From: Corallococcus silvisoli
Lineage (GTDB): Bacteria > Myxococcota > Myxococcia > Myxococcales > Myxococcaceae
Assembly (NCBI RefSeq): GCF_009909145.1
Contig: NZ_JAAAPJ010000006.1
Span: 248,001 to 312,000 of the forward strand
DNA length: 64,000 nt
Direction of reading: 5' to 3'
A program made the position numbers and the translations under genes. The notes under the pieces are model-generated. The model did no database searches, had not been told where the DNA came from, and worked only from the letters and a program-made list of their open reading frames with translations. Of the stretch, positions 18,187 through 27,143 are shown in pieces; the stretch's first letter is position 1, and every line of letters begins with the position of its first letter.

Positions 18187-20220
18187 ATGACCCTCGCGTC
18201 CCTTCCGCTCATCGTGTCCCTGCTCGCGGCCCAGACGCCCGCGCCGGCCCCGTCGAAGCCCGCTCCGGCGCCGGCCGCCGCGAAGGCGCCCTCCGCCGTC
18301 CCGGGGATCGCGCCGCTGCCCGGCCTGCCCAACCTGTGGACGAGCGGCGTGCCGCCGGTGCCCCCCGCGCTCTCCCAGCGCGTCCAGCAGTACCTGGAGT
18401 CGCGCTCCGCGCAGCTCCTGGACGTGAGCGGAGATGGCCAGCAGGTGCTCATCTCCACGCGCTTCGGGGACGTCAATCAGCTGCACTTGGTGGAGATGCC
18501 GCTGGGCGCGCGCACCCAGCTCACCTTCACGAAGGAGCCCATCAACCGGGCGCGCTTCCTGCCGGGCAACCCGCAGGTCATCTTCTATCTCCAGGACACG
18601 GGCGGCGGAGAGTTCTTCCAGGTGCTCAAGCTGGACCGGCGCACGGGGCGCTCGGAGCTGCTGACGGACGGCAAGAGCCGGCACGAGGAGCTGGTGGTGT
18701 CCCGGGACGGGCGCTGGCTCGCGTACGCGGGCACGGGGCGCAACGGCAAGGACACCGACGTGTACGTGGCGCCCACCGCGGACCCCAAGCAGGCGAAGCG
18801 CGTGACGGAGGCCGACGGAAGCTGGGCGCCGCTGGACTTCTCCGAGGACGGCTCGAAGCTGCTGGTGCGCCAGTTCCGCGCGGCGGATGACTCGGACCTG
18901 AGCGTGGTGGACCTGAAGACGAACGCGCGCACGCAGCTGACGCCCAAGGAGGGCAAGGGCAGCCTGGAGGCCGCCGTCTTCACGCAGGACGGGCAGGGCG
19001 TGTACGTGGCCACGGACCGCTACAGCGACTTCTCGCAGCTGTACCGCCTGCCGTTGACGGGCACGCCCCCGGCGTCCCCGCCGTCGCTGACGAAGGCGGT
19101 GCGCTGGAACGTGGAGCACCTGGAGCTGTCGCCGGACGGGCGCAAGCTGGCGGTGGCCGTCAACGAGGAGGGCTACGGCCGGCTGTACCTGCTGGACACG
19201 CGCACGCAGGCCCTGTCGCCGGTGGAGACGCCGCAGGGGGTCATCGCGGAGGTCCGCTTCCCGCCGAAGCGCTCGGACCGGGTGGCGTTCTCGCTCACGT
19301 CGTCGCGGGTCCCGCTGGATGTCTTCACGGTGGACCTGGGCACGAAGAAGAGCACGCGCTGGACGCGCTCGGAGGTGGGCGGGTTGGATCCCGAGACGTT
19401 CGTGGAGCCGGAGCTGGTGCGCTACCCGTCCACGGACGGCGTGAAGGTGCCGGCGCTCCTGTACCTGCCGAAGCACGTGAAGGGGAAGGTGCCCGTGGTG
19501 GTGATGTTCCACGGCGGGCCGGAAGGTCAGAGCCGGCCTGGCTTCAGCGCGCAGCTCCAGCTGATGGCGACGGAGCTGGGGATGGCGGTGCTCCTGCCCA
19601 ACGTGCGCGGCTCGGAGGGGTACGGCAAGGCGTTCCGGGCGATGGACGACGGCGTGAAGCGCGAGCAGAGCCTGGCGGACATCGGGGCCACGCTGGACTT
19701 CGTCGCGTCGCGGCCGGAGCTGGACGCGTCGCGGGTGGGCATCTTCGGCGGCTCGTACGGGGGCTACATGACGCTGGCGACGGTGGCGTTCTTCCCGGAC
19801 CGCGTGAAGGCGGCGGTGGACGTGGTGGGCATCTCGTCGCTGCCGTCGTTCCTCCAGAACACGCAGGCGTACCGGCGGGACCTGCGGCGCGCGGAGTACG
19901 GCGATGAGCGCGACCCGGCCGTGCGCAAGGTGCAGGAGCGCATCTCTCCGCTGGGCTCGGTGGACAGGATCCGCGCGGCGCTCTTCGTGCAGCAGGGCGC
20001 CAACGACCCGCGCGTGCCCCAGTCGGAGGCGGAGCAGATCGTCCAGGCGGTGCGCAAGAAGGGCTCGGACGTCTGGTACCTGCTGGCCACGGACGAGGGG
20101 CACGGGTTCCAGAAGAAGCCGAACCGGGACATGGCCACGACCACGGCGCTGATGTTCTTCGAGAAGCACCTGCTGAGCCCGTCCGAGGGGCAGGCAGGCG
20201 GCACTGCGGACGGGAAATAG
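18187..20220 (+). CDS. S9-family prolyl oligopeptidase-like serine peptidase, exported
   Basis: 677 residues with a short signal (LASLPLIVSLLAAQ) and a Pro/Ala-rich spacer. About 60-400 form a beta-propeller with repeats such as VSRDGRWLAYAGTG and LSPDGRKLAVAV. The C-terminal alpha/beta-hydrolase domain has nucleophile Ser523 in GGSYGGYM, Asp607 in ANDPRV and His639 in DEGHGF, a complete triad. These enzymes cut short peptides, often from the N-terminus. In a predatory bacterium a role in digesting peptides outside the cytoplasm is plausible but inferred. No strong ribosome site precedes ATG 18187. Confidence 0.92.
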   Translation: MTLASLPLIVSLLAAQTPAPAPSKPAPAPAAAKAPSAVPGIAPLPGLPNLWTSGVPPVPPALSQRVQQYLESRSAQLLDVSGDGQQVLISTRFGDVNQLHLVEMPLGARTQLTFTKEPINRARFLPGNPQVIFYLQDTGGGEFFQVLKLDRRTGRSELLTDGKSRHEELVVSRDGRWLAYAGTGRNGKDTDVYVAPTADPKQAKRVTEADGSWAPLDFSEDGSKLLVRQFRAADDSDLSVVDLKTNARTQLTPKEGKGSLEAAVFTQDGQGVYVATDRYSDFSQLYRLPLTGTPPASPPSLTKAVRWNVEHLELSPDGRKLAVAVNEEGYGRLYLLDTRTQALSPVETPQGVIAEVRFPPKRSDRVAFSLTSSRVPLDVFTVDLGTKKSTRWTRSEVGGLDPETFVEPELVRYPSTDGVKVPALLYLPKHVKGKVPVVVMFHGGPEGQSRPGFSAQLQLMATELGMAVLLPNVRGSEGYGKAFRAMDDGVKREQSLADIGATLDFVASRPELDASRVGIFGGSYGGYMTLATVAFFPDRVKAAVDVVGISSLPSFLQNTQAYRRDLRRAEYGDERDPAVRKVQERISPLGSVDRIRAALFVQQGANDPRVPQSEAEQIVQAVRKKGSDVWYLLATDEGHGFQKKPNRDMATTTALMFFEKHLLSPSEGQAGGTADGK

Positions 20221-20330
20221 CCTTCGGCGCGCAACGACTTCCTCCGCGACGGAGATGGCGTCACCCAGGGTCGTTACACATTGTCAGTGAAGAGGATGTG
20301 GGCCCTGGGTGGGCCCGGAGGAAGGTGTCC

Positions 20331-20876
20331 ATGAAGCGCTTGAGCCAGTCTTTGCGTCGGGGTGTGGGGGTGCTGGGGGTGCTCGTCGCGGTGGGAGGCG
20401 CGGTCGCGGCCTCCGACCAGGATCAGCTCTCCTTCCGCATCGCGCGGCAGCAGTTCAACCTGCGGATGACGCCGGACAACGTCACGGGGCAGGAGTTCCA
20501 GGTGTCCCGGACACCGGGTGAGCTGCGAGGCCGGGTGGCGGACGCCACGGTGGCGTTGAAGCTGGAGGACCAGAAGGTGAAGGGCAACATCGGTCCGTCG
20601 GTGGTGAACCTGGACGTGACGAAGGAGGGCGACGCGCTGAAGGCCAAGGGTGGCTTTGGCGGGCGTCCGGCCTCGTTGACGCTCTCGCCGGAGGAGCTGA
20701 CGGTGTACGTGCGCGACTGCACGTACCGGCTGAAGGCGAAGGAGCCGGGCCGCACCTACGAAGGGCCGCGAAGCTGCGACCGCTCCCTCACGCCGCCCAC
20801 GCAGGTCACGCTGCCGGACACCTTCCTCGCGGCCTCGCCCACGGAGCAGGCGTCGCTGCTGCTCCTGGCGCTGTAG
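20331..20876 (+). CDS. exported protein of unknown function
   Basis: 181 residues. An N-terminal signal (RGVGVLGVLVAVGGAVAAS) precedes a beta-rich domain (FRIARQQFNLRMTPDNVTGQ, ELRGRVADATVALKLED). One Cys pair (VRDCTYRL and RSCDRS) could form a disulfide. No family is recognised. ATG 20331 was chosen because GGAGGAAGG lies just upstream. The GC-rich inverted repeat GGGCCC...GGGCCC immediately before it may shape the leader RNA. Confidence 0.75.
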   Translation: MKRLSQSLRRGVGVLGVLVAVGGAVAASDQDQLSFRIARQQFNLRMTPDNVTGQEFQVSRTPGELRGRVADATVALKLEDQKVKGNIGPSVVNLDVTKEGDALKAKGGFGGRPASLTLSPEELTVYVRDCTYRLKAKEPGRTYEGPRSCDRSLTPPTQVTLPDTFLAASPTEQASLLLLAL

Positions 20877-20907
20877 GCTCCTCCTCCCCCCAGGAGGAGA
20901 CGGAACG

Positions 20908-20931
20908 ATGAACGGCAGGGCCCTCCGGTGA
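20908..20931 (+). CDS. 7-residue leader mini-ORF (possible)
   Basis: ATG 20908 has a good AGGAGG 10 nt upstream and encodes MNGRALR. Its TGA overlaps the GTG start of the next gene (GTGA). The main GTG itself has a poor ribosome site, so re-initiation is a reasonable reading. A single-base indel joining the two frames would be the alternative. Confidence 0.35.
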   Translation: MNGRALR

Positions 20932-21926
20932 CGCCGCGCGCGCTCTGCCTGCTCATCGCCCTGGCCGCGTTCGCGACCGCCGTGGGCACGGCGGCGTGGC
21001 TCGCGTGGCCGGGGCCGGACCTCACCTCCCAGGCCGACCTGTCCGTCGCCCCCGGCGCCGCGCGCCTCGGGCCCCGCGAGGGCTCGGGGGCCAGGGCCGT
21101 CATGCTCGCCAACGGCATCCGGCTCCCGAACGTCCCGTCCAACTGCCACGCGGACCCCCAGGGCTCGCTCGCCTGCGAGGACCGCTGCGACGCCGATGCC
21201 GCGTGTCCCGCGGGCGACGTGTGCGCGCGCCACCCGGACTTCGGCTTCCGCGAGTGCCAGCCCCGGCGCCGCTTCTGCGAGGACGCGGAGGACTGCCCCC
21301 CTTCCGAGTCCTGCCACCCGGTGGACCCCTCCGCGTCCGGCCAGGTCCTGCGCCGCTGCACGCCCGAGGGACGGCTGCGCGCCGGCGAGCGGTGCGCGGG
21401 CGACGCGCAAGCGCCGGAGGGCCGCTGCGCCCCGGGGCTCCAATGCGTCCAGGGGGCCTGCGGTCCCCCGTGCGACGTGCACGACCCGGGCGCGTGCGCC
21501 TCCGGCACCGAGTGCGCACCGAATCCCTACCGCGTGCGCGGCGCCTGCGTTCCGACCTGCCGCGACCGCCCGTGTCCCGAAGGCGAGCGCTGCGCGACGG
21601 ACGGCCCGGGCGAGGTGCCCCTCTGCCGCCCCTTCGTGGGGCCCGCCTGCGCGGATGGCGCGCCCTGCGCCGCCCCCCAGGACTGCCTGCGCGGCTTCGC
21701 GGAGCCCTCGCTCGAAACCGAGGCCTTCGAGTGCCGGGCCCGCTGTGATGCGCGCACGCCGTGCGCCCGGGGGCTCACCTGCGACGAGGCCAGCGGCTAC
21801 TGCTTCCAGCCCTGCACCCGCGACACCGACTGTCCCTCCCCCGAGCGCTGCCACATGCTCCACCGCCGCGAGTCCCAGCGCGGCTGCGGCGTCATCGCCG
21901 AAGGGCTCCCCGCCCTCCACCGGTGA
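20928..21926 (+). CDS. Cys-rich exported protein, membrane-anchored or secreted
   Basis: 332 residues from GTG 20928. A hydrophobic N-terminal helix (ALCLLIALAAFATAVGTAAW) is a signal or anchor. The ectodomain carries 34 cysteines at 6-12-residue intervals in units like DADAACPAGDVCARH, DAEDCPPSESCHPV and DTDCPSPERCHML. This resembles the disulfide-rich repeat regions common in secreted myxobacterial proteins. No catalytic motif is seen; a structural or binding role outside the cell is inferred. Its start overlaps the stop of a 7-codon ORF. Confidence 0.75.
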   Translation: MTPRALCLLIALAAFATAVGTAAWLAWPGPDLTSQADLSVAPGAARLGPREGSGARAVMLANGIRLPNVPSNCHADPQGSLACEDRCDADAACPAGDVCARHPDFGFRECQPRRRFCEDAEDCPPSESCHPVDPSASGQVLRRCTPEGRLRAGERCAGDAQAPEGRCAPGLQCVQGACGPPCDVHDPGACASGTECAPNPYRVRGACVPTCRDRPCPEGERCATDGPGEVPLCRPFVGPACADGAPCAAPQDCLRGFAEPSLETEAFECRARCDARTPCARGLTCDEASGYCFQPCTRDTDCPSPERCHMLHRRESQRGCGVIAEGLPALHR

Positions 21927-21935
21927 GCGCCGGCC

Positions 21936-24512
21936 TCAGGCCCCGTGGGGCAGCTCCAGGCGGAACGTGGACCCTTCGCCCAGGACGCTGTCCACCTCGA
22001 TGCGGCCGCCCATGGCCTCGACGATCTGGCGGGCGATCCACAGCCCCAGCCCGAAGCCGCCGTAGTTGCGCTCGGACACCGCGCGCTCGAAGCGGTGGAA
22101 CAGGCGCGGCAGGTGCTCCTTCGCGATGCCGATGCCGCCGTCCCGCACCCGCACCCGCGCCCGGCCGTCCTCCACGGCCAGCGACACGCGCACCGGGTTG
22201 CCCCGCCCGTACTTCAGCGCGTTGGACATCAGGTTGGTGAGCACCTGGTCCAACCGCAGCCGGTCCCACTGGCCGCGCACCTCCGGCCCCAGGGCCAGCT
22301 CCAGCGGCGTGCCCGCGCGCACGTACTCCGGCTCGAAGCGTTCAGCCACCTCGCGCACCAGCGCGCCCAGCTCCAGGGGCTCCAGCACCAGCTCCAGCTT
22401 CCCCGCGCTCAGCCGCGACACGTCCAGCAGGTCGTTCACCAGCAGCGTCTGCCGCTTCACCTGCCGGTCCACCCGCTCCAGCCCGCGCTTGAGCCGCTCC
22501 GGGTCGAAGCTCGCGCCGGAGCGAGTCACCCCCGCCAGCAGGCTCTGCACCTGGAGCTGGAGCGCGCTGATGGGGGTCTTCAGCTCATGGCTCGCGATGG
22601 AGAGGAACTCCTCGCGCAGGCGGATGGCCTGCCGCGCGTCCCGGTAGAGGCTGGCGTTGTCCAGGGCCAGCGCCGCCCGCCGCGCCAGCTCCTGCGCCAG
22701 CGCCAGGTCTTGCACGTCGTACGCCCGCTTCGACGTGACGAACGTCAGCGCCCCCAGCGTGTGTCCGCGCACCCGCAGGGGCACGCACAGGTACGCGCAC
22801 GTCCCGCCCGCGCGCGCGCACGACGGATCCGCCTCCGACAGCCCCGAGCGCGACTCCGGCCTCCCGGACTGGATGACCCGCGCCACCACCGCGAGCCCCG
22901 GCGGCGGCACCTCGCCATCCACGCTGCCTCCCGCCGTGGCCACGCAGCGCACGCCGCCGGACTCGTCCTCCAGGAACACGCCGCAGGACTCCGCGTACGC
23001 CGGCACCGCCAGGTGGGCCACGCGCTCCAGCGTCTCCTCCTCCTCCAGGCTCCCCGCCAGCACGCCGCCGGCCTCCGCCAGGAAGCGCTGCGCCGCCTCG
23101 CCGCGCTGGCGCTCGGTGATGTCCACCATCACGCTCAGACACTGCGGGGGGCCGCTCGCCGGGTGCACGCGGCCCGTCCACACCGCGACCTGCACCGCGC
23201 CGCCGTCGCGCCGCCGCGCCGCCATGGGGGCGCCGTCCAGCACCGTGCCCCGGGTGGCGCGCTCCAGGCTGTGCCGGAACGCCTCGAAGTGCTCCGGCGG
23301 CACCGCGGGCAACACCTTCCCCAGCACCTCCTCCGTCGTCCACCCCAGCATCCGCTCCGCGGCCGGGTTCCACATCCGCACCGTGCCGTCGGGGTCCAGC
23401 AGCATGATGGCCGCGGGGCTCGCCTGGATGATGGCCTCCAGCGTCCCGTGCGCCTCGCGCAGCGCCGCGCGCGCCCGCTGCTCGCGCTCCAGCAGCCGCG
23501 CCCGCGCCAGCGCCTGCGCCGCGTGGTGCGCCACCAGCTGGAGGAAGGCCCGCTCGTCGTCGTCGAACGCGTGCGCCAGGCTGAAGGTGAACACCAGCAC
23601 CCCCAGCGCGCGCCCGTCCGCCACCAGCGGCAGGCACGCCGACGAGGGCGACTGCCGCTCCGGCCCCGCGAGCGCGTCCTCCGACTCCAGCCACACCGGC
23701 CGCGACTCCCGCAGCGCCCGCGCCACCGGCGAGTCCCCGTGCAGCGGCAGCCGCTTCAGCCGCTCCGCCGCGTTCGGCGAGCACCCCGCGCAGCGCAGGA
23801 GCACGGCGTGGGTCGCGTCCGGCTCCAGGCCCCACAGCCCCCCGGCCGTCGCGTCCGCCACCGCCAGCCCCTGCTCCAGCACCACCTCCGCCACGCGCGC
23901 GGCGGTGAGCGCCTCCGACAGCTCCGAGGTGACCTGCTGCAACCGCGCGAGCCTCCCCGCCGCCACCTCCGCCGCCTGCCGCGCCTGCCGCTCCGCCGCG
24001 TACGCCCGCGCCACGTCCAGCGCCAGCGCCGCCCGGTCCGCCAGCTCCTGCAACAGGAGCTGCTCCCCCGAATCGAACGGCAGCGGCTCCGGCGCGTCCC
24101 GCCACACCGTCAGCGTCCCCAGCGGACGTCCCCGCGCGCGCAGGGGCAGCACCAGCACCGCCTCCACCCCCTGCGCCATGCCCGTGTCCAGCACCTCCGC
24201 CGCCACGCCCTCGTCCGCGCGCATCCGCTGGGACAGCAGCGCCTGCAGGCGCCCCCGCGCCTCCGGCACCGACGCCGCCGACGCCACCGTGCGCAGCCAC
24301 AGCCCGTCCTCCGACAAGAGCCGCAGCGCGCACGCGGACCCCAGCAGTGGCACCACCAGGCCGCACAGCCGCTCCATCACCGCGGGCGGCTCCAGGGAGG
24401 CGTCCGCCAGCACCCGGGACGCCTCCGCCAGCAGCGCCAACCGCTCCTCGATTTCCGGAAGCTGCGCCCCGAAACGCCGCGCTTCCCCCAACCTGGATGC
24501 CACCATCGTCAT
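21936..24512 (-). CDS. cytosolic sensor histidine kinase with GAF-GAF-PAS-GAF input
   Basis: 858 residues without obvious TM helices. Input domains in order: GAF (about 25-190), GAF (about 195-370), PAS (about 385-500; AAIMLLDPDGTVRMWNPA is the core) and a third GAF (about 505-620). The H-box IASHELKTPIS carries His642, followed by NLMSNALKYG, DGGIGIAKEHLPRLFHRF and GGFGLGLWIA. No receiver domain is fused. It should sense soluble ligands, light or redox through the GAF/PAS modules. Start ATG 24512 follows GGGGGG; ATG 24539, preceded by GGAGG, would add nine residues. It is divergent from kup across 267 bp. Confidence 0.88.
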   Translation of the reverse strand: MTMVASRLGEARRFGAQLPEIEERLALLAEASRVLADASLEPPAVMERLCGLVVPLLGSACALRLLSEDGLWLRTVASAASVPEARGRLQALLSQRMRADEGVAAEVLDTGMAQGVEAVLVLPLRARGRPLGTLTVWRDAPEPLPFDSGEQLLLQELADRAALALDVARAYAAERQARQAAEVAAGRLARLQQVTSELSEALTAARVAEVVLEQGLAVADATAGGLWGLEPDATHAVLLRCAGCSPNAAERLKRLPLHGDSPVARALRESRPVWLESEDALAGPERQSPSSACLPLVADGRALGVLVFTFSLAHAFDDDERAFLQLVAHHAAQALARARLLEREQRARAALREAHGTLEAIIQASPAAIMLLDPDGTVRMWNPAAERMLGWTTEEVLGKVLPAVPPEHFEAFRHSLERATRGTVLDGAPMAARRRDGGAVQVAVWTGRVHPASGPPQCLSVMVDITERQRGEAAQRFLAEAGGVLAGSLEEEETLERVAHLAVPAYAESCGVFLEDESGGVRCVATAGGSVDGEVPPPGLAVVARVIQSGRPESRSGLSEADPSCARAGGTCAYLCVPLRVRGHTLGALTFVTSKRAYDVQDLALAQELARRAALALDNASLYRDARQAIRLREEFLSIASHELKTPISALQLQVQSLLAGVTRSGASFDPERLKRGLERVDRQVKRQTLLVNDLLDVSRLSAGKLELVLEPLELGALVREVAERFEPEYVRAGTPLELALGPEVRGQWDRLRLDQVLTNLMSNALKYGRGNPVRVSLAVEDGRARVRVRDGGIGIAKEHLPRLFHRFERAVSERNYGGFGLGLWIARQIVEAMGGRIEVDSVLGEGSTFRLELPHGA

Positions 24513-24766
24513 ACGGCGTCCCCCCGTTGCGCCCCCCATGGGAACACGCCTCCGCCCGACATGCAGTGCGTCCCAGGTCCCGTCATCCCTGCTTTCTCGG
24601 ATGCAGGACACCCAAACCCCGGAAGCGTTGGTCGTGGGCACGCTCCTCGTTCCCCGGCCTGGGACCCCCAGGGGCAAGGCGCCGAGGCGCGCACATGCGA
24701 ACACCCTTGACCGGTTGGAAAACAAAGGAGTGGCACGGCGCCGGTTGCGGCGGGCCAGGGTTCGGC

Positions 24767-24772
24767 TAAAGC
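24767..24772 (+). promoter_or_regulatory. -10-like TAAAGC before kup
   Basis: TAAAGC ends 7 nt before GTG 24780, with only GGGGGCC between. This suggests a leaderless or very short leader. Confidence 0.4.
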
Positions 24773-24779
24773 GGGGGCC

Positions 24780-26693
24780 GTGAACGCACCCTCGGATTCA
24801 TCCGCCGCCTCCTCGGAGGGGCCGGATTCTCCCAAACGCATCCTGATGCTGGCGCTGGGCGCGCTGGGCATCGTCTACGGAGACATTGGTACCAGCCCGC
24901 TGTACGCGCTGCGCGAGTGCTTCACCGGGCCGCACGGCATCTCGCCGACGCCCGCGAACGTGATGGGCGTGCTGTCGCTCATCTTCTGGTCGCTCATCAT
25001 CGTGGTGTCGGTGAAGTACCTGCTGTTCGTGATGCGCGCGGACAACCGGGGGGAGGGTGGCATCCTCGCGTTGATGGCGCTGGCCATGCACCGCCCCCGA
25101 GGGCAGGCGCACCGCGCCCGGCCCGTGCTCATCACCCTGGGCATCTTCGGCGCGGCGCTGCTCTACGGCGACGGCCTCATCACGCCCGCCATCTCCGTGC
25201 TGAGCGCGGTGGAGGGCCTGAGCGTGGCCACGCCCGTCTTCGAGCCCTACGTCATCCCCATCTCCCTCATCATCCTGGGGCTGCTGTTCCTGGTGCAGCG
25301 GAAGGGCACGGGCGGCATCGGCGCGGTGTTCGGCCCGTTCATGTGCGTGTGGTTCCTGGTGCTGGCGGTGCTGGGCGTGAAGGAGCTGCTGCACAACCCC
25401 GCGGTGCTCTGGTCGCTGTCGCCCCTGCACGCCGTGCACTTCTTCATCGACAATGGCCTGCACGGCTTCCTGGTGCTGGGCGCGGTGTTCCTGGTGGTGA
25501 CGGGCGGCGAGGCGCTCTACGCGGACATGGGCCACTTCGGCGCGGGGCCCATCAAGCGCGCGTGGTTCGCCCTGGTGCTGCCGTCGCTCGTCCTCAACTA
25601 CCTGGGGCAGGGGGCGCTGCTCTTGCGCCACGCGGAGGCGGCCCGCAACCCCTTCTACCTGCTGGCCCCGGACTGGGCCCTCTATCCGCTGGTGGCCCTG
25701 TCCACGGGCGCCGCCGTCATCGCCTCCCAGGCGCTCATCTCCGGCTCCTTCTCCATCACCCGCCAGGCGATGCAGCTGGGCTACAGCCCGCGCATGGAGG
25801 TGGTGCACACGTCCGCGGAGGAGATGGGGCAGATCTACCTGCCCGGCCTCAACGGCGCGCTGCTGGTGGGCGTGGTGGCGCTGGTGCTGGGCTTCGGCTC
25901 CTCCAGCCGGCTGGCGGCGGCGTACGGCATCGCGGTGACGACGACCATGGCCATCACCACGGTGCTCGCCTACGTCGTGGCCCGCGAGCGCTGGGGCGTC
26001 AGCCGCGCCGTGGCCCTGCCTGTCGCGGGGCTGTTCCTGGTGGTGGACGTGTCCTTCTTCGGCGCCAACGCGGTGAAGATTTCGGACGGCGGCTGGTTCC
26101 CGCTGCTGCTCGCCGTCTGCATCTTCACGCTGATGACCACCTGGAAGCGCGGCCGGGACATCCTCGCGGCCAAGCTGCGCGCGGCGAGCATCAGCCTCAA
26201 GGACCTGCTGGGCAGCTTCGGGGACCACCCGCCCGTGCGCGTGCCCGGCACCGCCATCTTCATGACGGGCAACCCGGACGGCACGCCGCCCGCGCTCTTG
26301 CACAACCTCAAGCACAACAAGGTGCTGCACGAGCAGGTGGTGCTGCTCACCATCATCCCGGAGGAGATTCCCCACGTCCCGGGCGTGGAGCGCGTGGAGG
26401 TGGAGCCCCTGGAGCAGGGCTTCGTGCGCGTCGTCGCCCGCTACGGCTTCATGGAGAACCCCAGCATCCCGGACATCCTCAAGCGCTGCCGGGAGAAGGG
26501 CCTCCAGTTCCAGCTCATGGGCACCAGCTTCTTCCTGGGCCGCGAAACGCTCATCCCCACGAAGAAGCCCAGCATGGCCATGTGGCGCGAGGCCCTCTTC
26601 TCCTGGATGAGCCGCAACGCCCGCAGCGCCACCGCCTACTTCCGCATCCCGCCCAACCGCGTCGTGGAGCTGGGCAGCCAGGTGGAGCTGTAG
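24780..26693 (+). CDS. kup: Kup-type potassium uptake protein
   Basis: 637 residues, about the family length. The first TM has the Kup signature ALGIVYGDIGTSPLYALRE. Twelve hydrophobic helices follow (for example YGDGLITPAISVLSAVEGL, a Kup hallmark), then a hydrophilic C-terminus of about 170 residues (KHNKVLHEQVVLL, RYGFMENPSIPDIL). It imports K+ with protons. The GTG start at 24780 gives the right N-terminus. It stands alone, with the GAF/PAS kinase divergent upstream and a good hairpin terminator downstream. Confidence 0.96.
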   Translation: MNAPSDSSAASSEGPDSPKRILMLALGALGIVYGDIGTSPLYALRECFTGPHGISPTPANVMGVLSLIFWSLIIVVSVKYLLFVMRADNRGEGGILALMALAMHRPRGQAHRARPVLITLGIFGAALLYGDGLITPAISVLSAVEGLSVATPVFEPYVIPISLIILGLLFLVQRKGTGGIGAVFGPFMCVWFLVLAVLGVKELLHNPAVLWSLSPLHAVHFFIDNGLHGFLVLGAVFLVVTGGEALYADMGHFGAGPIKRAWFALVLPSLVLNYLGQGALLLRHAEAARNPFYLLAPDWALYPLVALSTGAAVIASQALISGSFSITRQAMQLGYSPRMEVVHTSAEEMGQIYLPGLNGALLVGVVALVLGFGSSSRLAAAYGIAVTTTMAITTVLAYVVARERWGVSRAVALPVAGLFLVVDVSFFGANAVKISDGGWFPLLLAVCIFTLMTTWKRGRDILAAKLRAASISLKDLLGSFGDHPPVRVPGTAIFMTGNPDGTPPALLHNLKHNKVLHEQVVLLTIIPEEIPHVPGVERVEVEPLEQGFVRVVARYGFMENPSIPDILKRCREKGLQFQLMGTSFFLGRETLIPTKKPSMAMWREALFSWMSRNARSATAYFRIPPNRVVELGSQVEL

Positions 26694-26705
26694 CTCCCCC
26701 CGCGC

Positions 26706-26727
26706 CGGAGGCCCTCCTGGGCCTCCG
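26706..26727 (+). terminator. kup terminator
   Basis: CGGAGGCCC and GGGCCTCCG form a perfect 9-bp stem with a TCCT loop, 13 bp past the kup stop, with a short T-run at 26737. Confidence 0.65.
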
Positions 26728-27099
26728 CGCCGCCGCTTTCCGCCCCACCTGTCACGACGCATCAGGACTTCACCCCACGAGAAGAAAATCTTGTTGGGTC
26801 ACACCCCGCGTGTTTTCCGGGTCTTGGGCCAAATTAGAGGCACAACCCCTTGGAATCATTGATGTAGGGGTGGGGAGGGGTGGGTCTGATGAGACCGCAC
26901 GGGGGCAACCCTGGGTGTGACTCGGCCCTTTACGTCCGCGCCTGCCTGCTTCATCTTGCGGCGCCGCACACCCCTAATTCCTGTTCGGATAAAAAAATAC
27001 GGCAGGGCAGCAACACTTCCGCCGATCAATCGAGAATCTTTTCGCGGGGCAGAGAAAAATCCTGTCCTGTCGTAAAAGAACTTGGTTACCCTGCTTCCA

Positions 27100-27115
27100 G
27101 GTGTCCCCCGACACC
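27100..27115. promoter_or_regulatory. 6-bp dyad in the leader of the hotdog gene
   Basis: GGTGTC-CCCC-GACACC lies 28 bp before ATG 27144. It may be an operator or an RNA hairpin. Confidence 0.3.
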
Positions 27116-27143
27116 CGGCGTCTGAAACGAGGTCAGCTCTTCC

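Larger units (their letters stand above)
26694..27143. other. 450-bp intergenic region, AT-rich core
   Basis: After the kup terminator (26706-26727) the sequence turns unusually AT-rich for this genome (about 26765-27090, including a run of A at 26990). A GGTGTC/GACACC dyad lies at 27100-27115. An open frame of about 80 codons at 26880-27125 lacks a ribosome site and typical codon use, so it is not called. Confidence 0.6.

Noticed and set aside
21945..24710. A long plus-strand frame opposite the GAF/PAS kinase
   Set aside because: Antisense to a kinase with complete motifs; composition of a shadow frame.
24731..24748. TGGCAC...TTGC as a sigma54 promoter for kup
   Set aside because: GG and GC are 13 bp apart; sigma54 needs 10.
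26880..27125. An 81-codon plus-strand frame in the AT-rich gap
   Set aside because: No ribosome site, no typical codon use and no recognisable domain.
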